A stretch of DNA of 64,000 nucleotides from assembly GCF_000723465.1 (NCBI RefSeq), contig NZ_HF545616.1:682001-746000 (forward strand), read 5' to 3'. Below are positions 9,129 to 18,303 of this stretch, one piece after another. The position numbers were made by a program, and so were the translations under genes. Each line of letters begins with the position of its first letter. The first letter of the stretch is position 1. Origin of the DNA: Ruminococcus bicirculans (ex Wegman et al. 2014) (GTDB taxonomy: Bacteria > Bacillota > Clostridia > Oscillospirales > Ruminococcaceae). The notes beneath the pieces were generated by a model that had not been told where the DNA came from, ran no database searches, and was given only the letters and a program-made list of their open reading frames with translations.

Positions 9129-9155
9129 GCAGACGTTTTGCCACGTCTGCTTTTT
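9129..9155 (+). terminator. Terminator after tRNA-Gly
   Basis: GCAGACG and CGTCTGC form a 7 bp stem over an 8 nt loop, followed by TTTTT. Confidence 0.85.
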
Positions 9156-9225
9156 CTGTATTCGGATATTGATTTTTTACAGATTTTATAGTATAATTAG
9201 AATTGTAAAAATAATTGCTATCAAT

Positions 9226-9794
9226 AACTTGGTTGGACTTTAGCACGTTCACTTCGTGCAGGCGATGTTCTTGTACTTTCAAATGGTGAACTTGTAACAG
9301 TTGAATGGGTTCAGCACGAAATTCTCGAATCACCTATCAAGGTTTATAACTTTGAAGTGCAGGATTTCCATACTTACTTTGTGGGCGAAAATGGGGTTTT
9401 TGTTCATAATGGGTGTGGAGATAATCAAAGTGTTTATGCTTTATACGATGAAAATACGAATCAAATCGAATATGTTGGTAGAACAAATGATCTGGAAAAA
9501 AGAAAAGCGCAACATAAAGCAAGTAATTCTTCGAGAAAAAATTTAAAAATGGTACCTATTGCTGAAGATATTCCATATGATGCAGCGAGGGGTTTGGAGC
9601 AACTTGGAATAGAAAAATATAATACTCTCAATCCTGTAAAGAAAAGCGGAAATGCTTATAATAATCAAATTAATGGAGTGAGTAAATCGGCGAAAAATGC
9701 GACTAAATCAAAAAGGTATCTTACAGCCGGCGAAGAATATGCGAATAAATTAGATGAATCATTGAATGATTATGGACTTCATGGCAGAATATAA
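9226..9794 (+). CDS. Orphan polymorphic-toxin tail: partial Hint plus GIY-YIG nuclease
   Basis: Bases 9226-9419 are nearly identical to the last half of the Hint module at 11065-11250 and end in FHTYFVGENGVFVHNGCG, where Hint domains cut to release a toxin. The toxin part then shows YALYDENTNQIEYVGRTNDL and KAQH, the GIY-YIG nuclease pattern. The frame is closed by a stop (9225-9227) exactly where Hint similarity begins, and no secretion domain or proper start is present. It is best read as a silent C-terminal cassette that could recombine with a complete toxin gene elsewhere. The immunity gene follows after 12 bp. Confidence 0.8.
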
Positions 9795-9806
9795 AGGAGG
9801 TATATA

Positions 9807-10655
9807 GTGGGTACATGGGGGTATAAAATTAATCAAAATGATATATATAGTGATGTAAAGCAATACTATATTAGTTATCTTCAACTTGGAAAATCAAATA
9901 TAGAAGCAACTAAAATGTTGATGGATAAATTTCACTGTATTTTAGCGAATGAAGATGATGCACCACTTTTTTGGATGGCATTGGCACAAATTCAGTGGCA
10001 AAAAGGAAGACTACTGGATGAAGTGAAACATCGTGCCATTGTACATATTGAAAAAGGTGCTGATTTAGAGTTTTGGTATGAGAGGTCGCAACAATTAGGC
10101 GATAAAAGGAAAAAGGCATTAAATGATTTAAAGGAACAGCTTGATTCTCAACCACCTCAGAGAAAAAAAATCCCAAAGAAAAATTTTTACAGGTGTCCAT
10201 GGAAAATTGGAGACGCTTTTGCATATAAAATAACAAACGAGCTTGCTACAGAAAATAGTTTGCAAAACAAATATATAATTTTTCAAAAGTCTATGGAATT
10301 GTATTTTGAAGATAAGATATTCCGAGATGGAGATAAAGTACCTTTAATTCGTTTTTGGATAAGCGATAAATGTGATTTTAAGTATACTATAAGGTATTTT
10401 CCATGTGAGCCTGAACAACCCTTGCCACTAAAAAGTGGTAATTACCATTATCTAAAACAAATTTATTCAACATCAACTCGTAGCATTCCTAAATGTTTAA
10501 TGATGCTAGGAAATTATGAGGTTTTTGTACCTAATGATGATAGTGGTTATATTGAGAAAATTGATAAATATAATTGGTGGAATTGGAACGAATTTGAAAA
10601 ACAGGTCATAAATCATTATTGTAAGAACAGGGAGATAGGGAAATTTAAATATTAA
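9807..10655 (+). CDS. Putative immunity protein for the GIY-YIG toxin tail
   Basis: 282 residues, no signal peptide or membrane segment. The start is GTG, chosen for the strong AAAGGAGG at 9793-9800. The N-terminus (MGTWGYKI) recalls uncharacterised cytosolic proteins that begin MG-x-WG, some of them found beside toxins. A basic, proline-rich hinge (QPPQRKKIPKKNF) lies near residue 115, followed by a second domain beginning WKIGDAFAYKI. Its place 12 bp after the toxin tail and the tail-immunity order of all three cassettes are the evidence for immunity; the function is inferred. Confidence 0.65.
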   Translation: MGTWGYKINQNDIYSDVKQYYISYLQLGKSNIEATKMLMDKFHCILANEDDAPLFWMALAQIQWQKGRLLDEVKHRAIVHIEKGADLEFWYERSQQLGDKRKKALNDLKEQLDSQPPQRKKIPKKNFYRCPWKIGDAFAYKITNELATENSLQNKYIIFQKSMELYFEDKIFRDGDKVPLIRFWISDKCDFKYTIRYFPCEPEQPLPLKSGNYHYLKQIYSTSTRSIPKCLMMLGNYEVFVPNDDSGYIEKIDKYNWWNWNEFEKQVINHYCKNREIGKFKY

Positions 10656-10688
10656 TCTTTCTGAGATGATGCGTGCAGTTTGCAATAA

Positions 10689-11615
10689 ATGTTGCTGTGC
10701 GCATCAGTGTTCAGGAAAATAGCGAAGAAGTACATAACAGGCGAAGCAAGTTTCACCTGGGAAGAGATAAAGGGCGACTTATTTAAAGTTGCAATGACAG
10801 GAACGTCAATGTGGGGTTCTGCAAAGGACTTTGGCACATCTTATTGCTTTGTTGCTGGTACACTTGTGACTACTGAGGACGGACAAGAACCGATTGAAGA
10901 AATCGAAGTCGGCGATAGGGTTCTTTCGGAGGACGAAACAACTGGTGAAGTAGCTGTTAAAACGGTTACTGAAACCTATATCAATGAAACAGACGAGCTT
11001 ATCCATATTTGTGTAAATGGCGAAACAATTTCTGCTACGCCGACACACCCATTCTATGTTGATAAACTTGGTTGGACTTTAGCACGTTCACTTCGTGCAG
11101 GAGATGTTCTTGTACTTTCAAATGGTGAACTTGTAACAGTTGAATGGGTTCAGCACGAAATTCTTGAATCACCTATCAAGGTTTATAACTTTGAGGTTGA
11201 GGATTTCCATACTTACTTTGTGGGCGAGTGTGGGGTGCTGGTACATAATGATTGTAATACAGGAAAATATAAAGAATTACGGGGCGAGGAAGGAAAAGAA
11301 TCCCACCATATTATTCAAAATGCTTCTGTAAAAGATATGCCTGGATATAGCAGTAGTAACGCTCCAGCTATTTCTTTAGAGGGACCTTCGACGAGGATGG
11401 GAACAGAGCACTACAAAGCAACCCAATTCCAAAGTCATAATAATTATGGAGGTACTTATGGTGATGAGAGAAAAGTTGCATATATTTCACTAAGAAAAGC
11501 AGGAAAAACTAAAGAAGAAGCTTTTCAAGCAATTAATTACGCTGATAAATATTTTGTTGGTGAGTTGGGTTGGGATTTCACTACTATTACAAGTATTCCG
11601 AAAAATAGGAGATGA
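10689..11615 (+). CDS. Hint-domain toxin fragment with SHH-type nuclease tail
   Basis: This cassette holds the only complete Hint module here. CFVAGTLVTTEDG (about residue 53) carries the catalytic cysteine, ATPTHPFYV is the mid motif, and FHTYFVGECGVLVHN is the cleavage end near residue 187. The tail then reads ESHHIIQNASV, APAISLEGPSTR and a helical region, resembling the HNH/endonuclease VII-type Tox-SHH group. The preceding 50 residues look like the end of a larger protein, and a stop lies directly before the ATG with no ribosome site. The delivery domains are therefore missing. It overlaps its immunity gene by 4 bp. Confidence 0.8.
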   Translation: MLLCASVFRKIAKKYITGEASFTWEEIKGDLFKVAMTGTSMWGSAKDFGTSYCFVAGTLVTTEDGQEPIEEIEVGDRVLSEDETTGEVAVKTVTETYINETDELIHICVNGETISATPTHPFYVDKLGWTLARSLRAGDVLVLSNGELVTVEWVQHEILESPIKVYNFEVEDFHTYFVGECGVLVHNDCNTGKYKELRGEEGKESHHIIQNASVKDMPGYSSSNAPAISLEGPSTRMGTEHYKATQFQSHNNYGGTYGDERKVAYISLRKAGKTKEEAFQAINYADKYFVGELGWDFTTITSIPKNRR

Positions 11616-11965
11616 AAAATATGCATGGATATCAAATACGAACACTTATTGAAAAAATGTATCTAATTCAAAGACTAATAGTGGAACAGAATTGGGACGA
11701 ACTGAAAAAAACATGTAAAATAGCGTGTGAAGTTGAGGAGATTCTTTATGAAATAAATCAATATCCAGGAAAAATCACATGCTGTGAAAACATTAATGAT
11801 TTTTTTGATACATTAGTTTTGGGAGATTTCGATGGATTTAACATTTACGCTACAATCGATTTTTGGTATGATAATGAGCAAAGTGATTTATCTATGGAAT
11901 GTTATGCAGAGTTTTATGGTAGATTATTAAAAAGCATCACGCTTAATAAAGTTCATGTTTTTTGA
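11612..11965 (+). CDS. Putative immunity protein for the SHH-type toxin tail
   Basis: 117 residues, acidic, with a helical N-terminal half and no secretion signal. The ATG overlaps the toxin stop (ATGA), so translation is coupled; an in-frame ATG at 11621 is an alternative start. I do not recognise the family. Assignment as immunity protein rests on its position and overlap. Confidence 0.6.
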   Translation: MKNMHGYQIRTLIEKMYLIQRLIVEQNWDELKKTCKIACEVEEILYEINQYPGKITCCENINDFFDTLVLGDFDGFNIYATIDFWYDNEQSDLSMECYAEFYGRLLKSITLNKVHVF

Positions 11966-12046
11966 ATGAATACTAGTTGTGATTAATGGCTAGGTGGGGT
12001 TAAACTTTTGAGAAATTGGGGCTTTAGTGAGAAATGCCATAATTAG

Positions 12047-12523
12047 CACGAGATTCTTGAATCACCTATCAAGGTTTATAACTTTGAGGTTGAGGAGTTT
12101 CATACTTACTTTGTGGGCGAAAATGGCATTTTTGTTCATAATGGGTGTGGAATAGAAGAAGTATCAACAAACAACGTTAGTAATGAGTCAGCATCCAAAG
12201 GAAAGCGTTGGCAAGTGGGAGACCCTATAGACGCGCCAACAGCATCTGGTAAAAATCCTAAGTGGTCTACAGTACGCCAACGTTATTGGAAAAATGAAGC
12301 TTACAATAATTCTGGAAATTATAGTGCGAGTGACCTCGCAAGAATGAAAAAGGGTAAAGCACCATCAGTTCAGTATCTAGAAAATGGTCAATGGTATTCA
12401 ATGGAACTTCATCATAAAGACACTCCACAAAGAGATGGTGGTTCAAATATACTAGAGAATTTACTTCCGGTTTCTCCGTGGAAACATGATGAAATAGATC
12501 CTTATAGACACTTTAAGCCTTAG
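12047..12523 (+). CDS. Orphan polymorphic-toxin tail: short Hint piece plus HNH-like nuclease
   Basis: Bases 12047-12150 repeat the last 100 bp of the Hint module (HEILESPIKVYNFEVEEF to GIFVHNGCG), starting directly after an in-frame stop (12044-12046). The toxin portion has KRWQVGDPIDAPTASGKNP, WSTVRQRYWK and a late MELHHKDTPQRDGGSN motif. That motif fits an HNH/endonuclease VII-like fold with paired histidines as metal ligands. There is no true start codon and no delivery region, so this is a third silent cassette. Ten bases separate it from its immunity gene. Confidence 0.78.
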   Translation, partial: HEILESPIKVYNFEVEEFHTYFVGENGIFVHNGCGIEEVSTNNVSNESASKGKRWQVGDPIDAPTASGKNPKWSTVRQRYWKNEAYNNSGNYSASDLARMKKGKAPSVQYLENGQWYSMELHHKDTPQRDGGSNILENLLPVSPWKHDEIDPYRHFKP

Positions 12524-12532
12524 GAGGAAAAA

Positions 12533-13060
12533 ATGAAAGCATTTTCAGTATTATTTCAAGAACGTAATTCCCCTATAATTATTTATAATGGAAAAACCGT
12601 ATATCGATATTTAAGATGTACAGAAAAAGGAAAATACATATTAAAATTTAGGAATATTAAGACAAGAGCTAAGCGTATGCAGTTCTTTATGGTTCATCTT
12701 CTTAAAATGGATGGAGAAATCTATGTAAATGATAAACCATTCCTCGTTCCTAAAACGAAATTTCCACAGCTTGCTATAAATGAAGAAGAACTTCGCAATT
12801 GTCGCAGTATAATAATTAGTCTCACAAGTGGTCATTTTACCATTTGTAACGGAGAGGACACTTCTGGGGAAGGTTTGTATGCAGATTCTTTGATATTTGG
12901 CGCTGCAATTACTATCGATTGGTTAGATGAAGGTTGGTTTAGATTAAACTGCAACGACACAGAAAATGATGACGATTTTGATGATTTGATATTCGAGATG
13001 AAAGTCGAAACCAATGACAGAATGATTGATATAATTGAGGAATGGCAGCCGAGATATTGA
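12533..13060 (+). CDS. Putative immunity protein for the HNH-like toxin tail
   Basis: 175 residues with mixed strand-rich composition and an acidic C-terminus (NDTENDDDFDDLIFEM). TTAGGAGGAAAAA precedes the ATG, a strong ribosome site, although the toxin tail upstream has none; the immunity genes look expressible even though the toxins do not. The family is not recognised. Function is inferred from cassette order. Confidence 0.62.
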   Translation: MKAFSVLFQERNSPIIIYNGKTVYRYLRCTEKGKYILKFRNIKTRAKRMQFFMVHLLKMDGEIYVNDKPFLVPKTKFPQLAINEEELRNCRSIIISLTSGHFTICNGEDTSGEGLYADSLIFGAAITIDWLDEGWFRLNCNDTENDDDFDDLIFEMKVETNDRMIDIIEEWQPRY

Positions 13061-13159
13061 CTGATAAAGCAGCGGCATCCAGTTCGCTTCTTTTCTTATT
13101 TAACAGTTATATACAACAAATTTAATATTATGTTGTAGGTCTGCTGATTATAGACAAAT

Positions 13160-13240
13160 AGCTTATCCATATTTGTGTAAATGGCGAAACAATTTCAGCA
13201 ACGCCTAGTCACCCATTCTATGTTGATAAACTTGGTTGGA
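13160..13240 (+). repeat. Fourth Hint fragment, middle section only
   Basis: 81 bp matching 10996-11076 of the complete Hint module with several substitutions (TCAGCAACG for TCTGCTACG). It ends at AACTTGGTTGGA (13229-13240), the same 12 bp with which the cassette at 9226 begins. The recombinase gene ends five bases further on. Confidence 0.8.
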
Positions 13241-13244
13241 TTCG

Positions 13245-14336
13245 CTATTTCACTAAGTAATGTAGAATGGTGGTATTCGTGCGGAAGTGGTGGAGTATGA
13301 ACAAGCTAACATACATCGCCGCAACACGATCGTAGACAATTGGCTTGCCGATTGATAATGCTGCTTCTCTGTTATATCCTCGAAGTCGATAAGGTTTGTC
13401 GAGATTCTCCTTGAGCTTTCTCTTGCAACGTTTAAACTCATCCTTGATTTTCTGAATGTATTCTGCACGCTTTGCAGGATCATTTTCCATGTCCTGCAAA
13501 ACGGCATAGTATGTATTCTGTGCGCACATAGCCCTGCAATAGTGGAGTCCATCCGGGACGCGTGCTTCTGCCTTTGTCAACAAAAAATCATTGCCCGTTT
13601 TTTCAGCACGACTAATATATTCTTTTAGCTTTGCCACTGCGACAATTCCTTTCAACACCGTACGATTATGTTTGCCACCCTTTCCAATACTAAAAATGTG
13701 GACAGTTTCGCTGTCAATGAATTTAATATCATCGACTTTTAAGTGAGCAAGCTCACGGCGTCGTAAGCCTGTGGTCACTCCAACATCACGAGTTGTTTCA
13801 CCCGTTTCAGTATTGTATTTTGTCGGATCATTCTTTAAATGAGCTCCATGGCGTGGAGGGTGTCTAAATTCAATTGTTCTTCTGCCGAAAACTTTGCAAA
13901 GTGCAGAAAGATCAGTGTTGAGAGTATCAGCGGACAACCCCCTTGCTTCTCGTACATCAATGTACTCCTGTATATATTTTTCAGCCTCGAACATTGTTAG
14001 GTGACTTGTCTGAAACTTTTCTTTAAGATATTTACAAAATCGTTTTATTACTTTAATATATCTATTAAAGCTGCTTTCTGTAAATATCCTCCATTTATAA
14101 ATGACTATTTCATCTAAAAACTTTTCAATTTCTTCATCTGAGAAACCTTTGTCTTTTAAATTCTTAATTCTGGCTTTCTTGATACTATTTTTGATTTTTA
14201 GTTTATGTTTCTTTGTACCAAAGAAACGCATTCCAGTTAGCCTATTTATTAGGACGTACTGCAACGTATTGTGACCAATTTCTACTTCTACATTTTTACC
14301 GTCAATAATTCTATTTACAATTTTAAACTTGCTCAT
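13245..14336 (-). CDS. Tyrosine recombinase (phage-integrase type)
   Basis: A 363-residue recombinase. An N-terminal SAM-like core-binding domain spans about 80-150. The catalytic domain has TTGLRRRELAHLKVDD (box I Arg near 192), the lysine strand SIGKGGKHNRT, the YRLRGYNREAALSIG segment, and a C-terminal HHFRTNTTILHYLVK with the nucleophile Tyr360. It catalyses DNA strand exchange at specific sites. The start at 14336 is chosen for AAAAGGAGTATTTCG just upstream; a longer frame reaches 14384. Its 3' end abuts the fourth Hint fragment, so it is the likely mobility gene of the toxin island. Confidence 0.85.
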   Translation of the reverse strand: MSKFKIVNRIIDGKNVEVEIGHNTLQYVLINRLTGMRFFGTKKHKLKIKNSIKKARIKNLKDKGFSDEEIEKFLDEIVIYKWRIFTESSFNRYIKVIKRFCKYLKEKFQTSHLTMFEAEKYIQEYIDVREARGLSADTLNTDLSALCKVFGRRTIEFRHPPRHGAHLKNDPTKYNTETGETTRDVGVTTGLRRRELAHLKVDDIKFIDSETVHIFSIGKGGKHNRTVLKGIVAVAKLKEYISRAEKTGNDFLLTKAEARVPDGLHYCRAMCAQNTYYAVLQDMENDPAKRAEYIQKIKDEFKRCKRKLKENLDKPYRLRGYNREAALSIGKPIVYDRVAAMYVSLFILHHFRTNTTILHYLVK

Positions 14337-14392
14337 CGAAATACTCCTTTTTATGGTCCTTGCTTTGTGTGTGGGTGGGGTCAAGTGCGGTT

Positions 14393-14551
14393 GACACTAA
14401 CAGTATAAAGGTGTTATTTAGCAGCACGCTAAGGCCAGTGAATCGGATCATTCTCCGACCACCAAATGAAGACGCATGTCTTTTAAAAGACATACTCAGT
14501 GGACACCTTTATAGTGTCAGCAGGGTTATATCGCCAACCCGAGCGCTGCTG
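14393..14551. ncRNA. Candidate structured RNA or recombination site upstream of the recombinase
   Basis: A long pairing closes the element: GACAC-(bulge)-TATAAAGGTGT (14393-14414) with ACACCTTTATAGTGTC (14503-14518). Inside are three hairpins: TTAGC/GCTAA (14418-14432), TCGGA/TCCGA (14443-14458) and the palindrome ATGTCTTTTAAAAGACAT (14476-14493). A fourth hairpin, CAGCAGGGTT with AACCC and CTGCTG (14518-14551), follows. It matches no class I recognise, and the strand is undecided. It could be a 5' leader of the recombinase mRNA or a compound attachment site. Confidence 0.45.
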
Positions 14552-15182
14552 GTTAAGCAGACTAACTGATTTAAGAATCAATTAGTGACACCGGTTTTGG
14601 AGTATTTATTGATTTTTTAATCAATAAATTTGTAAAAACGATAAGCTTCTACAAACTCACACTACATCATACCAATTGTATGATATATAATGTATGCAAA
14701 AAACAAAAAAGGTCAGATGCATTTTTACAAAAATCTACGGAATAGATCTTTTGTTAAATTTTGAAGGAAAGCATGTTTCATCGGCCATTATTTTTAACAA
14801 TAATCCTGTAAACTATACAAAACGTTATTAGTCTTAACTGTTTATTTAACTACATATTTTTTTACAAAACTGTTTTTTTTGCGTTTCCGAAAATCAGGAA
14901 TGCAATGTTGGACTTTTTAAACAAGTATTTCCTTGTTAGTATCGTTGAGCTTGTCAATTTCATATCACGTAAATCAATAGCAAATAGTATAGCCTGAATT
15001 ATTTCAAATTAAAGATATTGTTTTTTTAATGTAAAATACTTTTGTTGAGCTGACATACCACAATATGGATCATGAGCATGTTCAGATTTTTTATTGTTTT
15101 AATTTACTTCAACAAATGTTTCCTGCTGGAATTGCTGAGGTGAATTTTTTGTCATATTTCGCAAACACGACGAAAAAGCAAA
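14552..15182. other. AT-rich stretch without a supported gene
   Basis: It contains a perfect AT hairpin, TTTATTGATT/AATCAATAAA (about 14605-14630). Otherwise there are only T-runs and no frame with a ribosome site or recognisable protein similarity. Confidence 0.6.
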
Positions 15183-15228
15183 AAGAGAGCCCACATTCTT
15201 TTTTTACGAATGTGAGCTCTCTATTTTT
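15183..15228. terminator. Bidirectional terminator
   Basis: AGAGAGCCCACATTC pairs with GAATGTGAGCTCTCT (one C-A mismatch), with ATTTTTT on the plus side and a T-rich flank on the minus side. A second small hairpin, ATCTAA/TTAGAT, follows at about 15245. Confidence 0.75.
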
Positions 15229-15649
15229 TGATACAAAAAAAGAGCATCTAAATGACTTAGATACACTAAACTTATACTTTTTTTAACAATTTTATCTTAT
15301 CATATTTCTGTTCAAAAGTCAATGCCTTTTATCAAAAAAATAAAATTATATTTGAAGTTTATGCATTTCCAACAATGAATAATAAGCGTATTTGGATATA
15401 ATGTATAAACTGATTGGCGGAAAATATCAACTATCTAAGTTGAACACTCATTATATAATAAGAAAGACAGCGAATTTCACGATTGATAGTATCTTTGTTA
15501 TAAGCTTGAATAAGTAAAGATACCGAGTAACTCATTATTCTATTTTATTATGAGCAGTATAAGAAAAGAGATAGATATAACATATAAGTCAATTACATCT
15601 TTTTTTATCTTGCAGCTAATTATAGGTGCTTTGTCAATAAAAAAGTGAG
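15229..15649. other. AT-rich flank of the tandem repeats
   Basis: No gene is seen. A stretch near 15498-15540 (TTATAAGCTTGAATAAGTAA, then GATACCGAGTA) looks like a decayed copy of the end of the repeat unit that follows. Confidence 0.5.
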
Positions 15650-17705
15650 CCACTTATCCTTATTTCTTATTTATTTGCTTACTTATTATAGCTTTATGTT
15701 TATATAAATGAAAACGTGATGTTTCCTAATGCGTTATCTTCAAGCTTTGCAGCAATATTACCAATGAAATGTTTGCGCATTTGTATAAAAAGCTGATTTT
15801 ATCTTTAAAACAACTTGAGCTATTGCTTTTTTAGGGCAAACGTGATACAGAAAATAAACAACTATTATTTGCATTTAAACGATATATCTTCTTCCTTTGT
15901 AATATAAGCGGTGCTTTCTTCTTATATATTATAATGAGTAGCTTATTCTTCTTATTTTATCTTATAACAAGAATAAGCAAACATACTGAGTATGTTTGAT
16001 CAAATAAAACTGAACCACTTATCCTTATTTCTTATTTATTGCTTACTTATTATAGCTTTATGTTTATATAAATGAAAATTTGTTGTTTTCTAATGCATTA
16101 TCTTTAAGAATTACAGCAATACTGCCAATGAAACACTAGCACGTTTGTGCGATCCGCTGATTTTATCTTTGAAACTACATGAGCTATTGCTTTTTTAGGG
16201 CGAACGTGATATGGAAAAGAAACAACTATTATTTGCATTAAAATGATATATCTTCTTCCTTTGTAATATAAGAAGTAGTGCTTTCTTCTTATATATTATA
16301 ATGAGTAGCTTACTCTTCTTATTTTATTTTGTAACAAGAATAAGTAAACATACTGAGTATATATGCTAAAATACAACTGAACCACTTATCCTTATTTCTT
16401 ATTTATTGCTTACTTATTATAGCTTTATGTTTATATAAATGAAAACTTGTTGTTTTCTAATTTGCTAACTTCAGATTCTACAGCAATACCGCAAATGAAA
16501 CATTAACATATTTGTGCAATACGCTGATTTTATCTTTAAAACTACTTGAGCTATTGCTTTTTTAGAGCGAATGTGATATGGAAAAGAAACAACTATTATT
16601 TGAGTTAAAACGATATATCTTCTTCCTTTGTAATATAAGTGAAGTGGTGCTTTCTTCTTATATTATAAAGAGTAGCTTATTCTTCTTATTTTATCTTATA
16701 ACAATAATAAGTAAACATACTGAGTATATATGATCAAATAAAACTGAACCACTTATCCTTATTTCTTATTTATTTGCTTACTTATTACAGTTTTATGTTT
16801 ATATAAATGAAAACGTGATGTTTTCTAATGCGTTATCTTCGAGCTTTGCAGCAATATTACCAATGAAATGTTTGCACAATTGTATAAAAAGCTGATTTTA
16901 TCTTTGAAACAACTTGAGCTATTGCTTTTTTAAGGCGAACGTGATAAAGAAAATAAACAACTATTATTTGCGTTAAAACGATATATCTTCTTCCTTTGTA
17001 ATATAAGCGGTGCTTTCTTCTTATATTATAATGAGTAGCTTATTCTTCTTATTTTATCTTATAACAAGAATAAGTAAACATACTGAGTATATATGATCAA
17101 ATAAAACTGAACTACTTATCCTTATTTCTTATTTATTTGCTTACTTATTACAGTTTTATGTTTATATAAATGAAAACGTGATGTTTTCTAATGCGTTATC
17201 TTCGAGCTTTGCAGCAATATTACCAATGAAATGTTTGCACAATTGTATAAAAAGCTGATTTTATCTTTAAAACTACTTGAGCTATTGCTTTTTTAGAGCG
17301 AATGTGATATGGAAAAGAAACAACTATTATTTTCATTCTTTCTTTGTAATATAAGATGTTGTAATATAAGATGTGTTGTTTCTTCTTGTTTTGTTTTATA
17401 ACAAGAATAAGTAAACATACTGAGTATATATGCTAAAATAAAACTGAGCCACTTATCCTTATTTCTTATTTTTTGCTTACTTATTATAGCTTTATGTTTA
17501 TATAAGTGAAAATTTGTTATTTTATAATGCATTATCTTTGAGAATTACAGCAATATCGCCAATGAAACATTAACACCTTTGTGCGATCCGCTGATTTTAT
17601 CTTTAAAACTATTTGAGCTATTGCTTTTTTAGAGCGAATGTGATATGGAAAAGAAACAACTATTATTTGCGTTAAAACGATATATCTTCTTTATTTTGAA
17701 TATAT
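15650..17705. repeat. Six tandem copies of a ~365 bp AT-rich unit
   Basis: Units begin with CCACTTATCCTTATTTCTTA (or close) at 15650, 16015, 16382, 16749, 17112 and 17449, giving lengths of 365, 367, 367, 363, 337 and about 255 (last cut short). Every unit holds the same landmarks in order: GCTTTATGTTTATATAAATG, GAGCTATTGCTTTTTTA, ACAACTATTATTT, and an ACAAGAATAAG...ACTGAGTAT end with an inverted repeat (CTTATTCTT/AAGAATAAG). Two sequence types occur in the middle: type A (units 1, 4, 5: GTGATGTTT, AATGTTTGC) and type B (units 2, 3, 6: TTGTTGTTTTC, TGTGC.ATCCGCTG-like). No conserved frame crosses the units. Confidence 0.9.
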
Positions 17706-17849
17706 AATATGTCATTTATTTTCTTATCTTATAAGTTGAACAAATATATCAAGTAATACAATTTTATTTATAATTATAAACAGTGTTATGGTGATCTGTC
17801 GTGGCACTGTTTGTATCTTCATCTGGGTGCTTTTAGTTGATAAATATAT

Positions 17850-18303
17850 ATGCTTTCTTTTTTTTGCTATGCCAAAGATAAGAATGAAAGTAACGAAGTT
17901 TTATTTATTGATGATTTGAATTTTAAAAGCGAAGTTCAAATTCTTGGAGAAGAGTTCGTTGTGTCGCCTGCCAAAAATCCTTTTGCGGTTTCTGTTGTAA
18001 AAAAATGCAGAAAGGCAATCGCTTATTTATCTTCATAACCACCCAAGTACAAATAATTTTTCTATAGCTGATATTGATACGTTTATATGCGAGGGTTCAA
18101 TAAAGGCGATGTCTGTTGTTACAAATCAAGGCGAGGTTTATGTTTTGAATAAAAAGGCTGGCTATGAATACAATAAAGCAAGGCAGCTTATGTCTGAAAC
18201 ATTTTATTCTTTTGAAGAAGATGAGATTGATAATAATGAATTTGTAAAAAGATTCATAAAGAAATGTAATGAAGGAGGAATAGAGTATGTTAAATCCAAA
18301 TAG
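17850..18303 (+). pseudogene. Frameshifted JAB/JAMM-like domain gene, 5' end missing
   Basis: The first frame reads NEVLFIDDLNFKSEV to KKCRKAIAYLS and stops at 18038. One frame over, protein similarity continues as HNHPSTNNFSIADIDTFI and on to YVKSK at 18303. HNHP followed by S-x-x-D resembles the metal-binding signature of JAB/JAMM-type domains found in phage-head and toxin-associated proteins. Joining the frames at about 18033 gives one continuous domain, so a 1 bp shift broke the gene. There is no ribosome site at the ATG at 17850 and the upstream sequence is repeat flank, so the N-terminus was lost. Confidence 0.6.

Noticed and set aside
14360-14569. 69-codon frame over the structured block
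   Set aside because: It crosses all the hairpins and has no ribosome site or similarity.
9045-14600. Direct repeat of the tRNA-Gly 3' end as an attachment site
   Set aside because: No copy of the tRNA end (GGGTTCGATTCCCG) was found at the far side of the island within the window.
15065-15286. 73-codon frame (MDHEHVQIF...)
   Set aside because: It runs through a strong terminator, has no ribosome site and shows no family likeness.
17293-17532. Minus-strand frame inside the tandem repeats
   Set aside because: It is not open in the other repeat copies, so the frame is by chance.
15650-17705. CRISPR array
   Set aside because: Units are about 365 bp and continuous. There are no short repeats with unique spacers and no cas genes.
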